From contig OZ025208.1 of assembly GCA_964019055.1 (NCBI GenBank), forward strand, positions 6,075,790 to 6,139,789: a DNA stretch of 64,000 bases, read 5' to 3'. This document shows positions 46,001-54,755 of the stretch, piece after piece (positions within the stretch are counted from its first letter, which is position 1; each line of letters begins with the position of its first letter). Both the position numbers and the translations under genes were made by a program. Below the pieces are notes generated by a model, which was given only the letters and a program-made list of their open reading frames with translations, ran no database searches and had not been told where the DNA came from. The stretch is from Anthopleura xanthogrammica (taxonomy: Eukaryota; Cnidaria; Anthozoa; Actiniaria; Actiniidae).

Positions 46001-49000
46001 TAGAAAACTAAGACATGCGGTATTCTGCCTGTGCTGGCTATTCATTGTGTCTTTGTTATTCATGTGCGCGTCGCATCATGTCGTTAATGCGAGCTCATTA
46101 TAGCAACTTACACAAAAACGTCGTATCAAGGCAATAGGGAATCTGTTTTATCAGCTTAAAAGATCATTCTCGACCCCAAGCCCTTTTGTTCTTACCGCGC
46201 ATGCGCATCAATAACGACTTTGGCTGAATACAGTAATCAAGGTACTTACAGATCAATATTGCGTGGTCCCACCAATCAACTGCGCACTCATAGAATTTGC
46301 GATCCTGGGTGTCTTTGTGCTCCAGGACTCTATTAGATCCCGCTAGTGACCAGGCCAGAAGGTAAACCAAGTACACGGCCAGTATGGGAGCGAGGCGAGT
46401 CAGGAGGTGACGATCAGTCAACCTTATTTTCTGGGCTGACTTTACTCGGAATATTACAGCAATTCTATCACATGAGAAAAACAAATTCACCAAACACTAA
46501 TGGAGAAAACTACTAAAGAAACAAAGATTTTCTCGAGAAAAAAAAAATGAATGGTTTCTATGGCGAACGTACCCGCCGTTGCCTAGCAACGCTGTAAGTT
46601 TTTTTTCACATAATTTTAAATGAAACGTCAATAATGTATCAACTCTTCGGTAATTTCTCACATCTGCACATGCGCAATATGGATTTTTTATCATCAGTTC
46701 TGGACGGTAGAGGATTAACAAAGTGAACTAAAGCCGCTGTTACACGTATTTTTTTTCATGCAACTTGAGCCGCGCGCAAAAAAATTTAAGTTGCACGCGA
46801 GCATGTCACACGTATTTTTTGTCGTTGCAACTTTCGGACATTTGTTGAGAAAGTAGAAACCAAATCAATTTTTTGTACAACTCTTATGTTTGAAAAATAA
46901 GTTGCACGAGGGGGTGTTTAAATACACGCTGAAAAAACGATTGTGCAACGTGAACTATTTTGCGCGCGGCTCAAGTTTATAGAAAAACTACGTGTAACAG
47001 GGGTTTAAGTTTTGAGAGTAAAGTACAGAAAGAGAGAAAGAAATCTCGGTTGTAGCAGGAGTATTGGATCCACCAACACAACGTCGAACAAACAAGTATA
47101 GACTGAAGAGGGTCAAATCTCTCGTTCTCCTTCACACGGTCCTTCAGTTTTCTTCCCTTCCAGTCCCTTCTTTCGAAAGCCAAGAGCTCTTAAGTTGTGA
47201 CGCATTTCCGGGTCACAAAAACACTCTGAGAGCTCTTAAGTGTGACGTCAAATGTATGGGAAAACGACTTCCGGGTCCAAAACGAAAAGCAATTCTATAA
47301 AGATTTCCTAGCTTTATCTTCATGACAAGATTTTTTACCCAAAGTTCTAATTATTTTAGGTGAAGGTTAGTTCATTGAGAATTTTTTTCGCTTTCCTTTA
47401 GTGTTTTCGTCAGCAGTTAGACCCGGAAATACGTCATAAGTTAAGAGCTCTATAGAGCTGTTAAGTGTGACGTCACTCGTATAAAAAAAAAAACTTCCGG
47501 GTCAAAAACGAAAAGCAGTTTTATAAAGATTTTTCTTACTTTTTCTTCGTGACCGGATTTTTTGTCCAAAGTTTGAATTGTTTCTGGTGGAGGTTTATTC
47601 ATTGAAAACATTTTTCGCTCTATTTTAGCGGTTTTTGTGAGCAGTTGGACCCGGAAATACGTCAGAACTTAACAGCTCTATAGTATACAGATTGACAACA
47701 GGATGTTTTTCGAAAACGTTCTACCTGGAATAAGGAAGTCTTATACTTTCACAGAGCACTTGATAGACGATCAAAGAATAAAACATCTGATCTCACCTCC
47801 ACGTCTTAAGAAGTAGTGATGTGTAAGCCAAACCAAACCCCAAGTGACGTAACCACAAACGAACGGTGCAGAGCACTTCTTCGGCTTGTGGGAACAAGAC
47901 TACAATCTACAATATATTAAAGAACAATAACTAGTCTGTCTGCTGCTTTTTTCCCTGTCACGCAATCCCCTGTAGAGACACGTCCCTTGGTTAGACACAT
48001 CTGTCACGTATTTATATTATATTTACATATTTATTGGGCATATAAGAATAAAAAGATTACAAATGCTATCTACGCTACCCAATGGGGAAAGTGCGAACGG
48101 GACTCTAAGTCCCATGCTAGGCGCTTCCCTTTGAAATAGCAATGAAAAGGTATAAGAAATATAGAATAACATCTGAAGCTGATAGTACAAATCTAAATAA
48201 CACTAAAACTAAACTGAAAGAATACTAACATCATCTGTGAAAAGGACACTGGCGTGCTAGAGACCATGTGCATGTTAAGTCTACATCAAATATGTCATTA
48301 AGAAGTGAAGAGTACTTAAGTCTGGACACCTGGACGACTCTGGGAAGGGAAGGGGTCACTGGGTGTCCGTCGGTGAACACTCTTCCTGTCCAATAACATC
48401 TAAAAGTCAAAATCTTACCTCAAGATACATTAATATTGAACCAAAAAGAATAATGCAGAGAAATTGTGGACTCGCTGACTTGATGACCTTAAAAACACAA
48501 CAGAACATTATTACATCAGAACAACAATGAAATTAGCTCTATCTGCTAGATTATTTCATTCTTCACAATCTACAAATTAAATTTTGGTGCGCACTTGAAA
48601 TCTAGTCCTCAAAAATAACAGATAAAAATCATCTTTCATTATCCATTGCAAACAACAGTAATTTCCATATGGAGCATAACTCCAAGGTTGACAATGGTAT
48701 AGGAATTTGGTTGATACAAAATTAAAATGGAAATGTGTATTATCCGCGATTTTTTTATATCTTCACTTCGTCATTTCACAAGCTTTGACAAACATGGTCA
48801 AATATTACTGTGTTTTTGATTTTGATACGCTCTTTTCCTGGGGGGGCATTTTTGTGATTGGCTTAGTTTTGATGCCCTGGATTTTGTACATATTACGTAA
48901 TATTCCTAGTCAGCAGAGCCCCTTGTATCGTATTGATTCTAAGTTTAACCAGGAGATGATGTCAAGATGTTGACTCTATAGACCCCTTCGGCAGCAAATC

Positions 49001-52000
49001 GCAATGCAGCTCAATAGACCATTTCACGGTTCTCGTCGATCAACCTCAGCTAGCGTGTAATTTATTCTTTAGAATTTGACTAAAGCTCGTGGAATTTTTA
49101 AGTGTTTCAATTGTTTGATAATGTGTTCATTCCTTAAATTACCGTGAGCTGTAGTCAAATTCTAAAGAATATATTACACACTATCGAGGCTGAGCTAGGT
49201 TGATCGACGACAACCGTGAAATGGTCTATTTGGAGAACAAAACAACAGGTTTCCAATTCTCAGGAGATTGAAATTCTTTTGTTTTGTCCACCTAGTTGAG
49301 CTGCTTTGACGTCACGTGAAAGAGTACTACAGTTGAGGCTGAGTATGTAGGCTTAATCAATATTCACTCACCTTAATATCTTTGTAAAATATAACAAGGC
49401 CAACAATCACTAATGAAATGACTACAGTGACGATGGTGATGCTCGCTAAGGCGTAACGCAAAGGCCAGTTCAAAGTCACGACACACGGCGAATCATCCAC
49501 GCATGTCACGCAACCTTCACGACAACGCAGACACTCAAAGGAATCAGGGTTCGTGTAGTAAATACTCCTATTATCTTGGGCTAGCTTTTCCACCTCTGAT
49601 CCATTGAACCATTTTTGGCGGGAAAATTTGACCGGGAAGTAGAACCCAGGCCTACAGACACAATTGTAAGAGCCGGCCTGGAATCCAAGCCCTTTTGTAT
49701 GCACGCACTACAAGAAAAGAAGAAAAAAAATTATAGTTCTAAATGCAAGGGCAAATAAAAATGATATTTCTTAGTCGGCTACCATGAGTAACAAACTTTT
49801 TTTGTTTGACGTCATTGGCGCGCCATCTTGCTTGGTGAGCCGTGAACAGGATATTCGCCATTGTTGTATTTATCAAGCGGCACCAGGTTGGATGATGGGT
49901 TCATTATTTTAGGTATCATTATTACCTTGGGATGCTAGCAACTCAAGGTCATTTCTAAAACTGGCAAAATTGTTCCCGGGAACAATAAATCACGCGCATG
50001 CGCAAACTTGAAGTTGTTTTGGTTTTCAGGGCCTGCGGTATTTTTGGTCTCCGTTCGACAAACAAAAGACGAATCTACGATCTTAGCTCTAATTGCTTTC
50101 TGATTGGCTAACAAAACAACAAAAACTAACTCGACTTAGTTCCTCGTTTTGCCAAGAGAATGAGCCGGTTATCTGAGATCAAGATAAAGGAGCTTATTTT
50201 ATGGAATTCGAGGAATCAAAACCATTTTTTTTATATATTTTTTATTTTCATGGAATTTTAATTTCAGGGTAATACAAGCGAAAAGCTGAAAAATTAAAAG
50301 TTTTAGCCAGTCAGCATGGATAAACTGAGTATCAGGCCCTTGGGGGTGGGGGAGGGGGGAGAGCATGGACTTCAGTGCGAACTTACCATAGTTGTGGAGT
50401 TTCTACATCGATGCGTACTAATGAACACTTCAAACTGAAATGGACCCCCTGAATCACGGTCACACTGGTTGATATCCACATTAGTTAGCTCGATGTCAAT
50501 AGTTGTCACCCCCCTGGAAAATAAAAACAAGAACAAAAACAATGGAAGGCCAGGCTCACTAGCAAGAGAATTCATGGTTCACACGATAGCGAACCAATCA
50601 CCGTTTTCCCAGTGGAATTAAGATATTGTCCCATAAAAAACTGCACAATAGCTGTTTTTAAGAGTACTACGAGGATTACAAAGCAATTTTCTTTTTTTTT
50701 CGTGAGACAGTAAATAATAGACCTCTTGCAGCACGTCGGAATGCAGCTCAATTTGGAGGGCAAAACAAAAGAATTTCAGACTACTGAGAATTTGAACCTA
50801 TTGTTTTGAACTCCAAATTGAGCTGCATTCCGACGTGCTGCAAGAGGTCTATTGAAACGATCAGAGTTTTAAATTCTAAGATATTCTTGCATTTTTGCTG
50901 AACTTGTGGAACATAGCAACGGTAACTAAGGGTAGTTGGAACCATGAATATACATGCATTATATAGTAATAGATAATATCGTATATTACTCAGTGCGACA
51001 AGGCCGGCATTGGTGGGGCAGCTCTCCACCACAGGTATCCCAGTCTAACTATAGCCTTAGCTTCTCGCTCATAAATATAGCTAGAAGGGTCGTTTTGGCG
51101 AATCATCGCTGGAAACACAAAAGACACAAGCTGGTAGTGTTTTTTTTTACTTTCGTTCACCATGATAGAGGAACCTGTCTCAAAATTCCATGACTAGAAT
51201 CACAAGATGGCTGCCGAGGACTAGTACTGAAACGGGGCAACATGTCATCGAGTACATCTTTTATTTTTAGGCAGCTTTTGATGCTCGTTACTTCACGTCC
51301 ATGACAATAGTTATCCACTGTAATCTGTTTTAATTATAGAAGGATTACCAACCGTCATTACTGTTCGTTTTTTGACTGAAGCTTTGTTTCTTCTTGTGCC
51401 AGAATCATAAACACTTTATGTACACATGAACTCAAAGGTTTTGTGCAACAATAAAACAGAGAACAATGAAAAACGGCTAAGAAAGATTAAGACTTCAACA
51501 AGGATTTAAAAAACGTCAGTTACAATTTATTTTATGCATTAAAACAAATTTTAATACAACTAAGGTCTTTTGTGATAGAATTTTTAAATCCATTGCTAAA
51601 GACGATAAAAAGATTTTAATAAATTACAGCCTCTACAGGTCTGTACACGATTTGTGTTTTTCAGCTGCCTGTGGTTTTGGGGCAATCGATAAACCTTTCA
51701 TTTTGAGCTGTTTTACGAATAATATATATAATATACTGATATAAAGAAAAGCGGCGAAAGGCTCTTGAGTAGATGAAAAACTAATAAAGATGTTCTGTGG
51801 AAATTTGATAATGTAAGAAATGTCAAGAAGCACGGCAAAAACTGTATGAATAAATAAGATATAATTTTTTTAAAGTACAGAGTTCATACTTTAAACTGTA
51901 GCTCTCGTAAACGTTTGGAATCTGATAGTAGGGATAGAGGAGATGTTGTATGTATTCGATAGCACTTGATTTGATTTAATCTAATTCTCATTCGAAAAAA

Positions 52001-54755
52001 GCACTCAACACGACAGGCACGCCGTTGCAAACAAATATCGTAAAAAAGAGAAACACCGACAAACAAAGTTAAAGAAAAAGTATGTATATCGACTCCAAGA
52101 TGAATATTAGCAGAATAAATTAAATTTCGCAACGCTCTTACTCTATTTTCACCTTACATTTACGAGCAAATAATGATATTTTGTGAACTATATTACTGTT
52201 TGCACACTCAATGTAAATGGTTGGCAAAGGCGCCAAAACGTAAATAGACAGCCGCGAGATAAGTCATCACTTGAACAACGAGAGTAATTAAAGCAAACGA
52301 CGCCGAACATCTTCTGTTAAATGCTTTACATAAAGAAAAAGGAATAAGGATAAAAGTAAGAAAGAAAAGAAAAAAATAACACGCCATTTGATGAAAGAAC
52401 TTTTTGACAATTTTAGAATATTTCTTGTTAGGAAATGCTTCGTCTTGGGTTGTCTGAAGGCATGTGATTCACAACCAAGACGCAAAAGAAACAGTTCGAA
52501 ACGAATTTAAATAAAATTCTAATAACAATTTGTTTTTTGTTGACTAAAATCTTTATCAGCGTCCCTTTTAATTTAGCGACACTGTTGTTATGAACAAAGT
52601 GCAAAGAGGAAAGAACGCTCTATTCAAAAAAAGTTCCACGAAAATTTGTTTGCCAGCCAGAAATCTCTATTATGTTTCGGCAAAAAAGCTCCAACTAAAA
52701 CAATCGCTCAAAATTGCTATGCCTGTGTGATCAGTATGCAAAATCTTTTTTTATAATTTGAAACAAGGAAAGTTTATTTAAGGTTGATAGCGTTAAAATT
52801 ACGAGAAAAATTAAAAGTCTTAATTGGAGAGTGCTAAAAGTGCCGATACATTCATTTTCATTAAATTTGCCTAAGAATAACCGACAAAAGTATATTTTGT
52901 ACCGGAAAAAAAAAATAGGAATGGACATATCTGGTCGTGACTTCATAATTTCACTTGATTTAAAAAAAGATATCAAAAATCTGAGGAACCGTTTTGAAGC
53001 TCATTATCCACAGAGTATGCTAGTGTGTTTATGATCGACATAGCGGAAATCCTGTTCCTGAGGGAAGTTGTCAAATGAAGTGAGGTAGAATGTCACTTTG
53101 AAGCCAATAAATGTTTTCGTGTTCCAAAACAGACAATTCTGAATGGATATTCGAAAACTACGTTCATCTAGCTATCAGAAAATGTAGAATTTTATAGCAA
53201 AATATTTAAGTGTAAAGTCCGTGCAAAATTTGAGGTAGCGCGTATGGGGGTCATAATCCCCTCCTGATACCTTAAAAAGAGACACTTTTATGGAAAAAGG
53301 CCCTAGTAATATATTATTCAAAGACCTAGATATGAAGGATAAATGAAAGTCAGCAAAGATTTCTAGGTTAATATGTGCGAAGCTATAACGTGGCTTTGAA
53401 ATGGCTTCCAATCCAAACTCCATCCAATCACAATGCCCGAAAACAGTCAAATCCTGCTTTACGGACACCTGTGTAATACGAACACTTCCTTTAATCCAAT
53501 CCTGTGTCCGAATGACCAAGGTTCGTCTGGACTGAGAAACCATTACTATGACGGCTTCTCTAACTTCAATTTCCTATAGTGTAGCTTGTTAGCGATGAAG
53601 GTTTTTCTTACCGTTTATGAACGGGGAACTTACAGTATACTAACTCACAGGACGTACATGTGTCATGCGGTATGCCACAACCCTGGAATGGCTTCTCATT
53701 CCCTTCGTGCGCTTCACCCAATCATAATACATATATTGCGGTCACAGGTATGCGGTACGAATATTTATGAATTCCTCCTTCCACCGCTGTTACGAATACT
53801 TGTTTTTTATCCCAATGGATTGCATTTACTCATAAAATTTCACAACTTCAATCAGTAATAAATTTAATTAAATATTAGTAAACACTTACAGAAATGAAGG
53901 TTGGCCTCCAGTAGTCCAGTTCCCAATGATAGGTGCAGTATAAGTGATCTGCCATGCCCTTGAAGTGGTGCATTCGTAGTAAGGCCGTGTCCATAACCCA
54001 TCAAGCGACTCCACGAAAAAATGAGTTAAATTAACTTGTGGTTTATCGGAGGTCTTGTTATACCGTGGGAAGAAATACGTCGTACGTAGAGGGAAAGGTC
54101 GCCCAAGAGATTTAGTCTTGACAAAGTTTACAAACAGTTCATGCAAGTAGCTCCACGTTGTAGACAGGTCTTTGACCTTGATGAACGGATCGTTAAGGTT
54201 CCTGTAAGCATAAGGGGCGTACCAGCCGAAATTTGGATAGCTGTTGAAGATGACAGCAGAACCGAAGATCAAGCTATCGCCCTCCACATTATTCCTTACG
54301 ATACTGTACAAAATATTTTTGTTACGTAGTAGAACCGAGTTGGATGGTTGTCCAGGCAGAGACTTTGCAGATCCTGTAAGAAGCATGTCTGTGACGAGAT
54401 TAGCAGTTCGTATTGCTATTTCAGCTTGCCTCTTGTAGACTGTGTTTTCGTATTTGATCCGTAAGACTTCCATGCTTCGAGTCTCGAGCATCTTCTCGCA
54501 GTCGGAGTCTTCTCCTCGTATCTTGTCAATAATGCGAAGAGCTTCCCGTGCAGTCATTCCGAAAACACTAGGTCGTGTGTCTTCAATTTGTGGCCTGCTT
54601 GGATTCATCACAGAAGGATCGCCATTTGATTCCAGTAGATCATAGGAACGGCTAACACTTCTAGTATTTCCTCGATCCTCAAACTTTGCTTCAACAGAAT
54701 ATCGAAGCAACAACAAAATGACAATAAGAATTTTATATGCTTTGTAGATGTACAT
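29806..54755 (-). CDS. GPR158-like: GPR158/GPR179-like class C GPCR (metabotropic glycine receptor-like), complete, 10 exons
   Basis: Exons: 53890-54755, 50387-50513, 49372-49707, 48419-48487, 47797-47906, 46250-46464, 45732-45870, 32194-32299, 30902-31054 and 29806-30027 (stop TAA). They join in phase to 780 residues. Order: signal peptide, Cache-type ectodomain, EGF-like Cys module, seven TMs (first about 415-438, last about 637-655), short tail with coiled coil (about 700-725). Family marks: the Cys module CLRCREGCVTCVDDSPC, TM2 entry VIKSASP, TM5-6 FLLWGIRLCYNVRKAPSAF, and the coil EEIRKLYSQLEQIK. Known: GPR158 is a glycine receptor that binds RGS7-Gbeta5. This tail is much shorter than in vertebrates (GPR158 is about 1200 residues), so RGS7 coupling cannot be assumed. 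Orthology to GPR158 rather than GPR179 is open. ATG 54755 is the first in frame; upstream codons lack ATG. The 13.4-kb intron 32300-45731 contains a nested gene. Confidence 0.92.
30440..30872. repeat. (GAT/GCT)n triplet array
   Basis: About 430 bp of GATGATGCT-type triplets within the GC-AG intron of the receptor, ending about 30 bp from the GC donor. The His/Gln-rich and Met-rich frames across it are artefacts. Confidence 0.95.
31407..31490. repeat. GC-rich perfect hairpin flanking the CCACA array
   Basis: The arms TGCGCAGAAGCCGGGGGGCC, CGTAC and CCCTCCCCCAGT are matched by ACTGGGGGAGGG, GTACGGGCCCCCCGGCTTCT and GCGCA, with a loop of about 9 bp. Its right edge touches the first CCACA unit, so it may be the end of the element that carried the repeat. 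Confidence 0.85.
31491..32049. repeat. (CCACA)n satellite, about 112 perfect copies
   Basis: 559 bp of uninterrupted CCACA, inside the receptor's intron and about 145 bp from its TM7 exon. The strand asymmetry (no G) is total. A five-base unit is open in all three frames of each strand, so the very long Thr-Pro-His and Val-Trp-Cys-Gly frames are artefacts. Confidence 0.98.
32194..32299 (-). CDS. GPR158-like: GPR158-like: TM7 exon
   Basis: A 106-bp exon: one carried base plus 35 codons, encoding LFITSVAGPDMNYLIEFFRV and QFTVSLLIGLVFIPK, which is TM7 with the conserved end IPK. It completes the split Arg codon of the previous exon and hands over in phase 0. Borders TTTTCCAG and GTAAGA. Confidence 0.93.
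32990..33092. repeat. AT-rich AAT/ATAATTAT repeat
   Basis: About 100 bp of imperfect AATAAT/ATTATAATTAT in the large intron. Confidence 0.85.
33501..33695 (+). mobile_element. tRNA-derived SINE, copy 1
   Basis: The head GGAAGAACGGGTGGCGTAGC is followed by an A box (TGGCGTAGCGG, 33512-33522) and a B box (GGTTCGAGTCA, 33557-33567) at tRNA spacing. Then comes a body GTGTCGTATGTGAGTAGAGT, TTGGTTCTCTCCTGTGCTTC and GAGGGTTTTCCTCC. Further copies are at 58268-58398 (minus) and 63985 to the edge. It is pol III type and non-coding. Confidence 0.85.
34126..34267. mobile_element. Foldback element (family J)
   Basis: The arms GTTCCGTTCAGTGACCACGA, ATAA and GAGTTGCTGCGCAT pair with ATGCGCAGCAACTC, TTATTCGTGGTCACTGAAAG and GAAC. 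The two halves are close to perfect complements. Confidence 0.85.
35600..35794. mobile_element. MITE family A, copy 6
   Basis: The left end has TTTGGCGTAACGTTTTCACA and TTTCAGACCACACGTCATTC. The right end has AGAATGACACGTGTGTGGAA and CAGAAAAGGTCTATTA. The inner ATGAATATGGATACAACTCA is identical to copy 1. Confidence 0.87.
39070..40211 (-). CDS. Probable nested small gene of unknown function (two coding exons: 40203-40211, 39070-39417)
   Basis: Exon 2 (39070-39417) is open for 115 codons to a TAA, directly after an acceptor (TTTGTCATTTCATAG|ATG). An upstream exon ends ATGGGAAAG|GTAGGT, and joining them gives 118 residues. Three in-frame ATGs are possible: 40211, 39417 and 39390. The last starts MGCFPS, a textbook N-myristoylation plus palmitoylation signal (Gly2, Cys3, Ser6). 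The rest is polar and Ser/Thr-rich, then a helical part (NDETLRLLQEIGELKVF). I recognise no family. It lies in the receptor's largest intron on the same strand. An upstream ATG in another frame could start a short uORF. Promoter-like motifs sit at 40388-40528. It could instead be a non-coding transcript or a chance frame. Confidence 0.55.
40388..40528 (-). promoter_or_regulatory. TATA box and twin CRE sites upstream of the nested gene
   Basis: On the minus strand: TATATAAA at 40395-40388, about 175 bp upstream of the first ATG. Further upstream are two perfect palindromic CRE sites, TGACGTCA at 40459-40466 and 40514-40521, with an extra TGACG half-site at 40524-40528. The order CRE, CRE, TATA, start is that of a classic CREB/ATF-responsive pol II promoter. 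Expected start of transcription is near 40360. cAMP/stress inducibility is inference. Confidence 0.6.
44191..44560. repeat. (TTCA)n microsatellite
   Basis: About 330 bp of ATTC/TTCA units with a few TTCG variants at both ends, perfect from about 44256 to 44517. Same motif as the TGAA array at 14533, opposite orientation. Open frames here are artefacts. Confidence 0.97.
45262..45392. mobile_element. Short foldback element (family L)
   Basis: The ends AGTTTTTTTTATCCAATTAA and GTGAGGTCTTTGCC pair with GGCAAAGACCTCAC and TTGGATAAAAAAAACT. A C/G-poor loop lies between. It is 340 bp from the TM5-6 exon. Confidence 0.85.
45732..46464 (-). CDS. GPR158-like: GPR158-like: TM4 to TM6 exons (46250-46464, 45732-45870)
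   Basis: The first exon carries IAVIFRVKSAQKIRLTDRHL (intracellular loop 2), TM4 (LAPILAVYLVYLLAWSLA) and extracellular loop 2 with KFYECAVDWWDH. Its single loop Cys is a candidate for the class C disulfide to TM3. The second carries TM5 (EVMFLLWGIRLCYNV), the signature RKAPSAFNESKFISW and TM6 (IYNMFVVTFFLKIA). The split Phe and Arg codons at the borders join correctly. Confidence 0.93.
46728..47009. mobile_element. Foldback element (family M)
   Basis: The ends CTAAAGCCGCTGTTACACGT and TTGAGCCGCGCGC pair with GCGCGCGGCTCAA and ACGTGTAACAGGGGTTTAAG. A tandem ACACGTATTTTTT motif lies inside. About 280 bp, non-coding. Confidence 0.78.
47230..47454. mobile_element. Foldback family O, copy 1
   Basis: The left end GAGCTCTTAAGTGTGACGTC and right end ACGTCATAAGTTAAGAGCTC are inverted. 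Inner CTTCCGGGTC and GACCCGGAA are inverted too. A loose right-end fragment precedes it at 47187-47220. Confidence 0.82.
47455..47684. mobile_element. Foldback family O, copy 2 (tandem with copy 1)
   Basis: It begins GAGCTGTTAAGTGTGACGTC and ends GACCCGGAAATACGTCAGAA plus CTTAACAGCTC. Inner blocks GAAAAGCAGTTTTATAAAGA and TTTAGCGGTTTTTGTGAGCA match copy 1 at many sites. The two abut with no spacer beyond TATA. Confidence 0.82.
47797..48487 (-). CDS. GPR158-like: GPR158-like: TM2 and TM3 exons (48419-48487, 47797-47906)
   Basis: The 69-bp exon encodes VIKSASPQFLCIILFGSILM and YLE: the class C loop 1 and TM2, where IKAS/SP is a family-wide motif. The 110-bp exon encodes TM3, with EEVLCTVRLWLRHLGFGLAY and TSLLLKTWR, holding the conserved TM3 Cys and the L-x-HLGFGLAY pattern. 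The acceptor at 47907 (TTGTAG|ATTGTAG) was chosen over a second AG seven bases on because it alone keeps phase. Confidence 0.93.
48977..49328. mobile_element. MITE family B, copy 4, split by a nested element
   Basis: The left part is TATAGACCCCTTCGGCAGCA with GCAGCTCAA. The right part is TTTGGAGAACAAAACAACAG to AGCTGCTTTGACGTCACGTG and AAAGAG. They fit copies 2, 3 and 5 once the family C insertion at 49015-49228 is removed. Confidence 0.83.
49015..49228. mobile_element. MITE family C, inserted in a family B element
   Basis: The ends TAGACCATTTCACGGTT and AACCGTGAAATGGTCTA are inverted, followed inwards by GTCGATCAACCTCAGCTAGC and its complement. TA is present at both borders and single in intact family B copies (CAA|TTT-type site), showing a TA target duplication. 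Confidence 0.88.
49372..50513 (-). CDS. GPR158-like: GPR158-like: Cys-rich EGF-like module and TM1 exons (50387-50513, 49372-49707)
   Basis: The first exon encodes GVTTIDIELTNVDINQCDRD and on to THRCRNSTTM. The second encodes CVHTKGLGFQAGSYNCVCRP, GFYFP, the Cys cluster CLRCREGCVTCVDDSPC and TM1 (YALASITIVTVVISLVIVGL). The order Cache, VDI-QC, GLGF-GSY-C-C-GFY, CxxC, TM1 follows GPR158 closely. Borders TTTTCCAG, GTAAGT, CTTGTAG and GTGAGT. Confidence 0.93.
50717..50854. mobile_element. MITE family B, copy 5
   Basis: A nearly perfect palindrome: TAGACCTCTTGCAGCACGTC, GGAATGCAGCTCAATTTGGA, then TCCAAATTGAGCTGCATTCC and GACGTGCTGCAAGAGGTCTA. The best-preserved copy of the family. Confidence 0.92.
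50855..53889. other. Intron of the receptor gene without recognised features
   Basis: 3.0 kb between the Cache exon and the Cys-module exon. It is AT-rich. An open frame at 53175-53543 (minus, 122 codons) has no family or splice support and is left uncalled. Confidence 0.55.
53890..54755 (-). CDS. GPR158-like: GPR158-like: signal peptide and Cache ectodomain exon
   Basis: It starts MYIYKAYKILIVILLLLRYS, a signal peptide with probable cleavage near VEA, then about 265 extracellular residues. The part AEIAIRTANLVTDMLLTGSA starts a Cache-like fold, and the end SLDGLWTRPYYECTTSRAWQ, ITYTAPIIGNW is typical of a Cache domain (WTxPYxE, then Y..P). In GPR158 this domain binds glycine; the pocket residues cannot be checked here. 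N-x-S/T sites are present (RYNKTSDK, VNLTHF, GNWTT). Confidence 0.88.

Noticed and set aside
48707..48973. Plus-strand frame of 88 codons with a hydrophobic start and a membrane-like stretch
   Set aside because: It lies in an intron, AT-rich sequence easily gives hydrophobic codons, and no promoter, splice site or homology is seen.
53175..53543. Minus-strand frame of 122 codons
   Set aside because: Intronic, no recognised family, and joining it to the receptor exons would break their phase.
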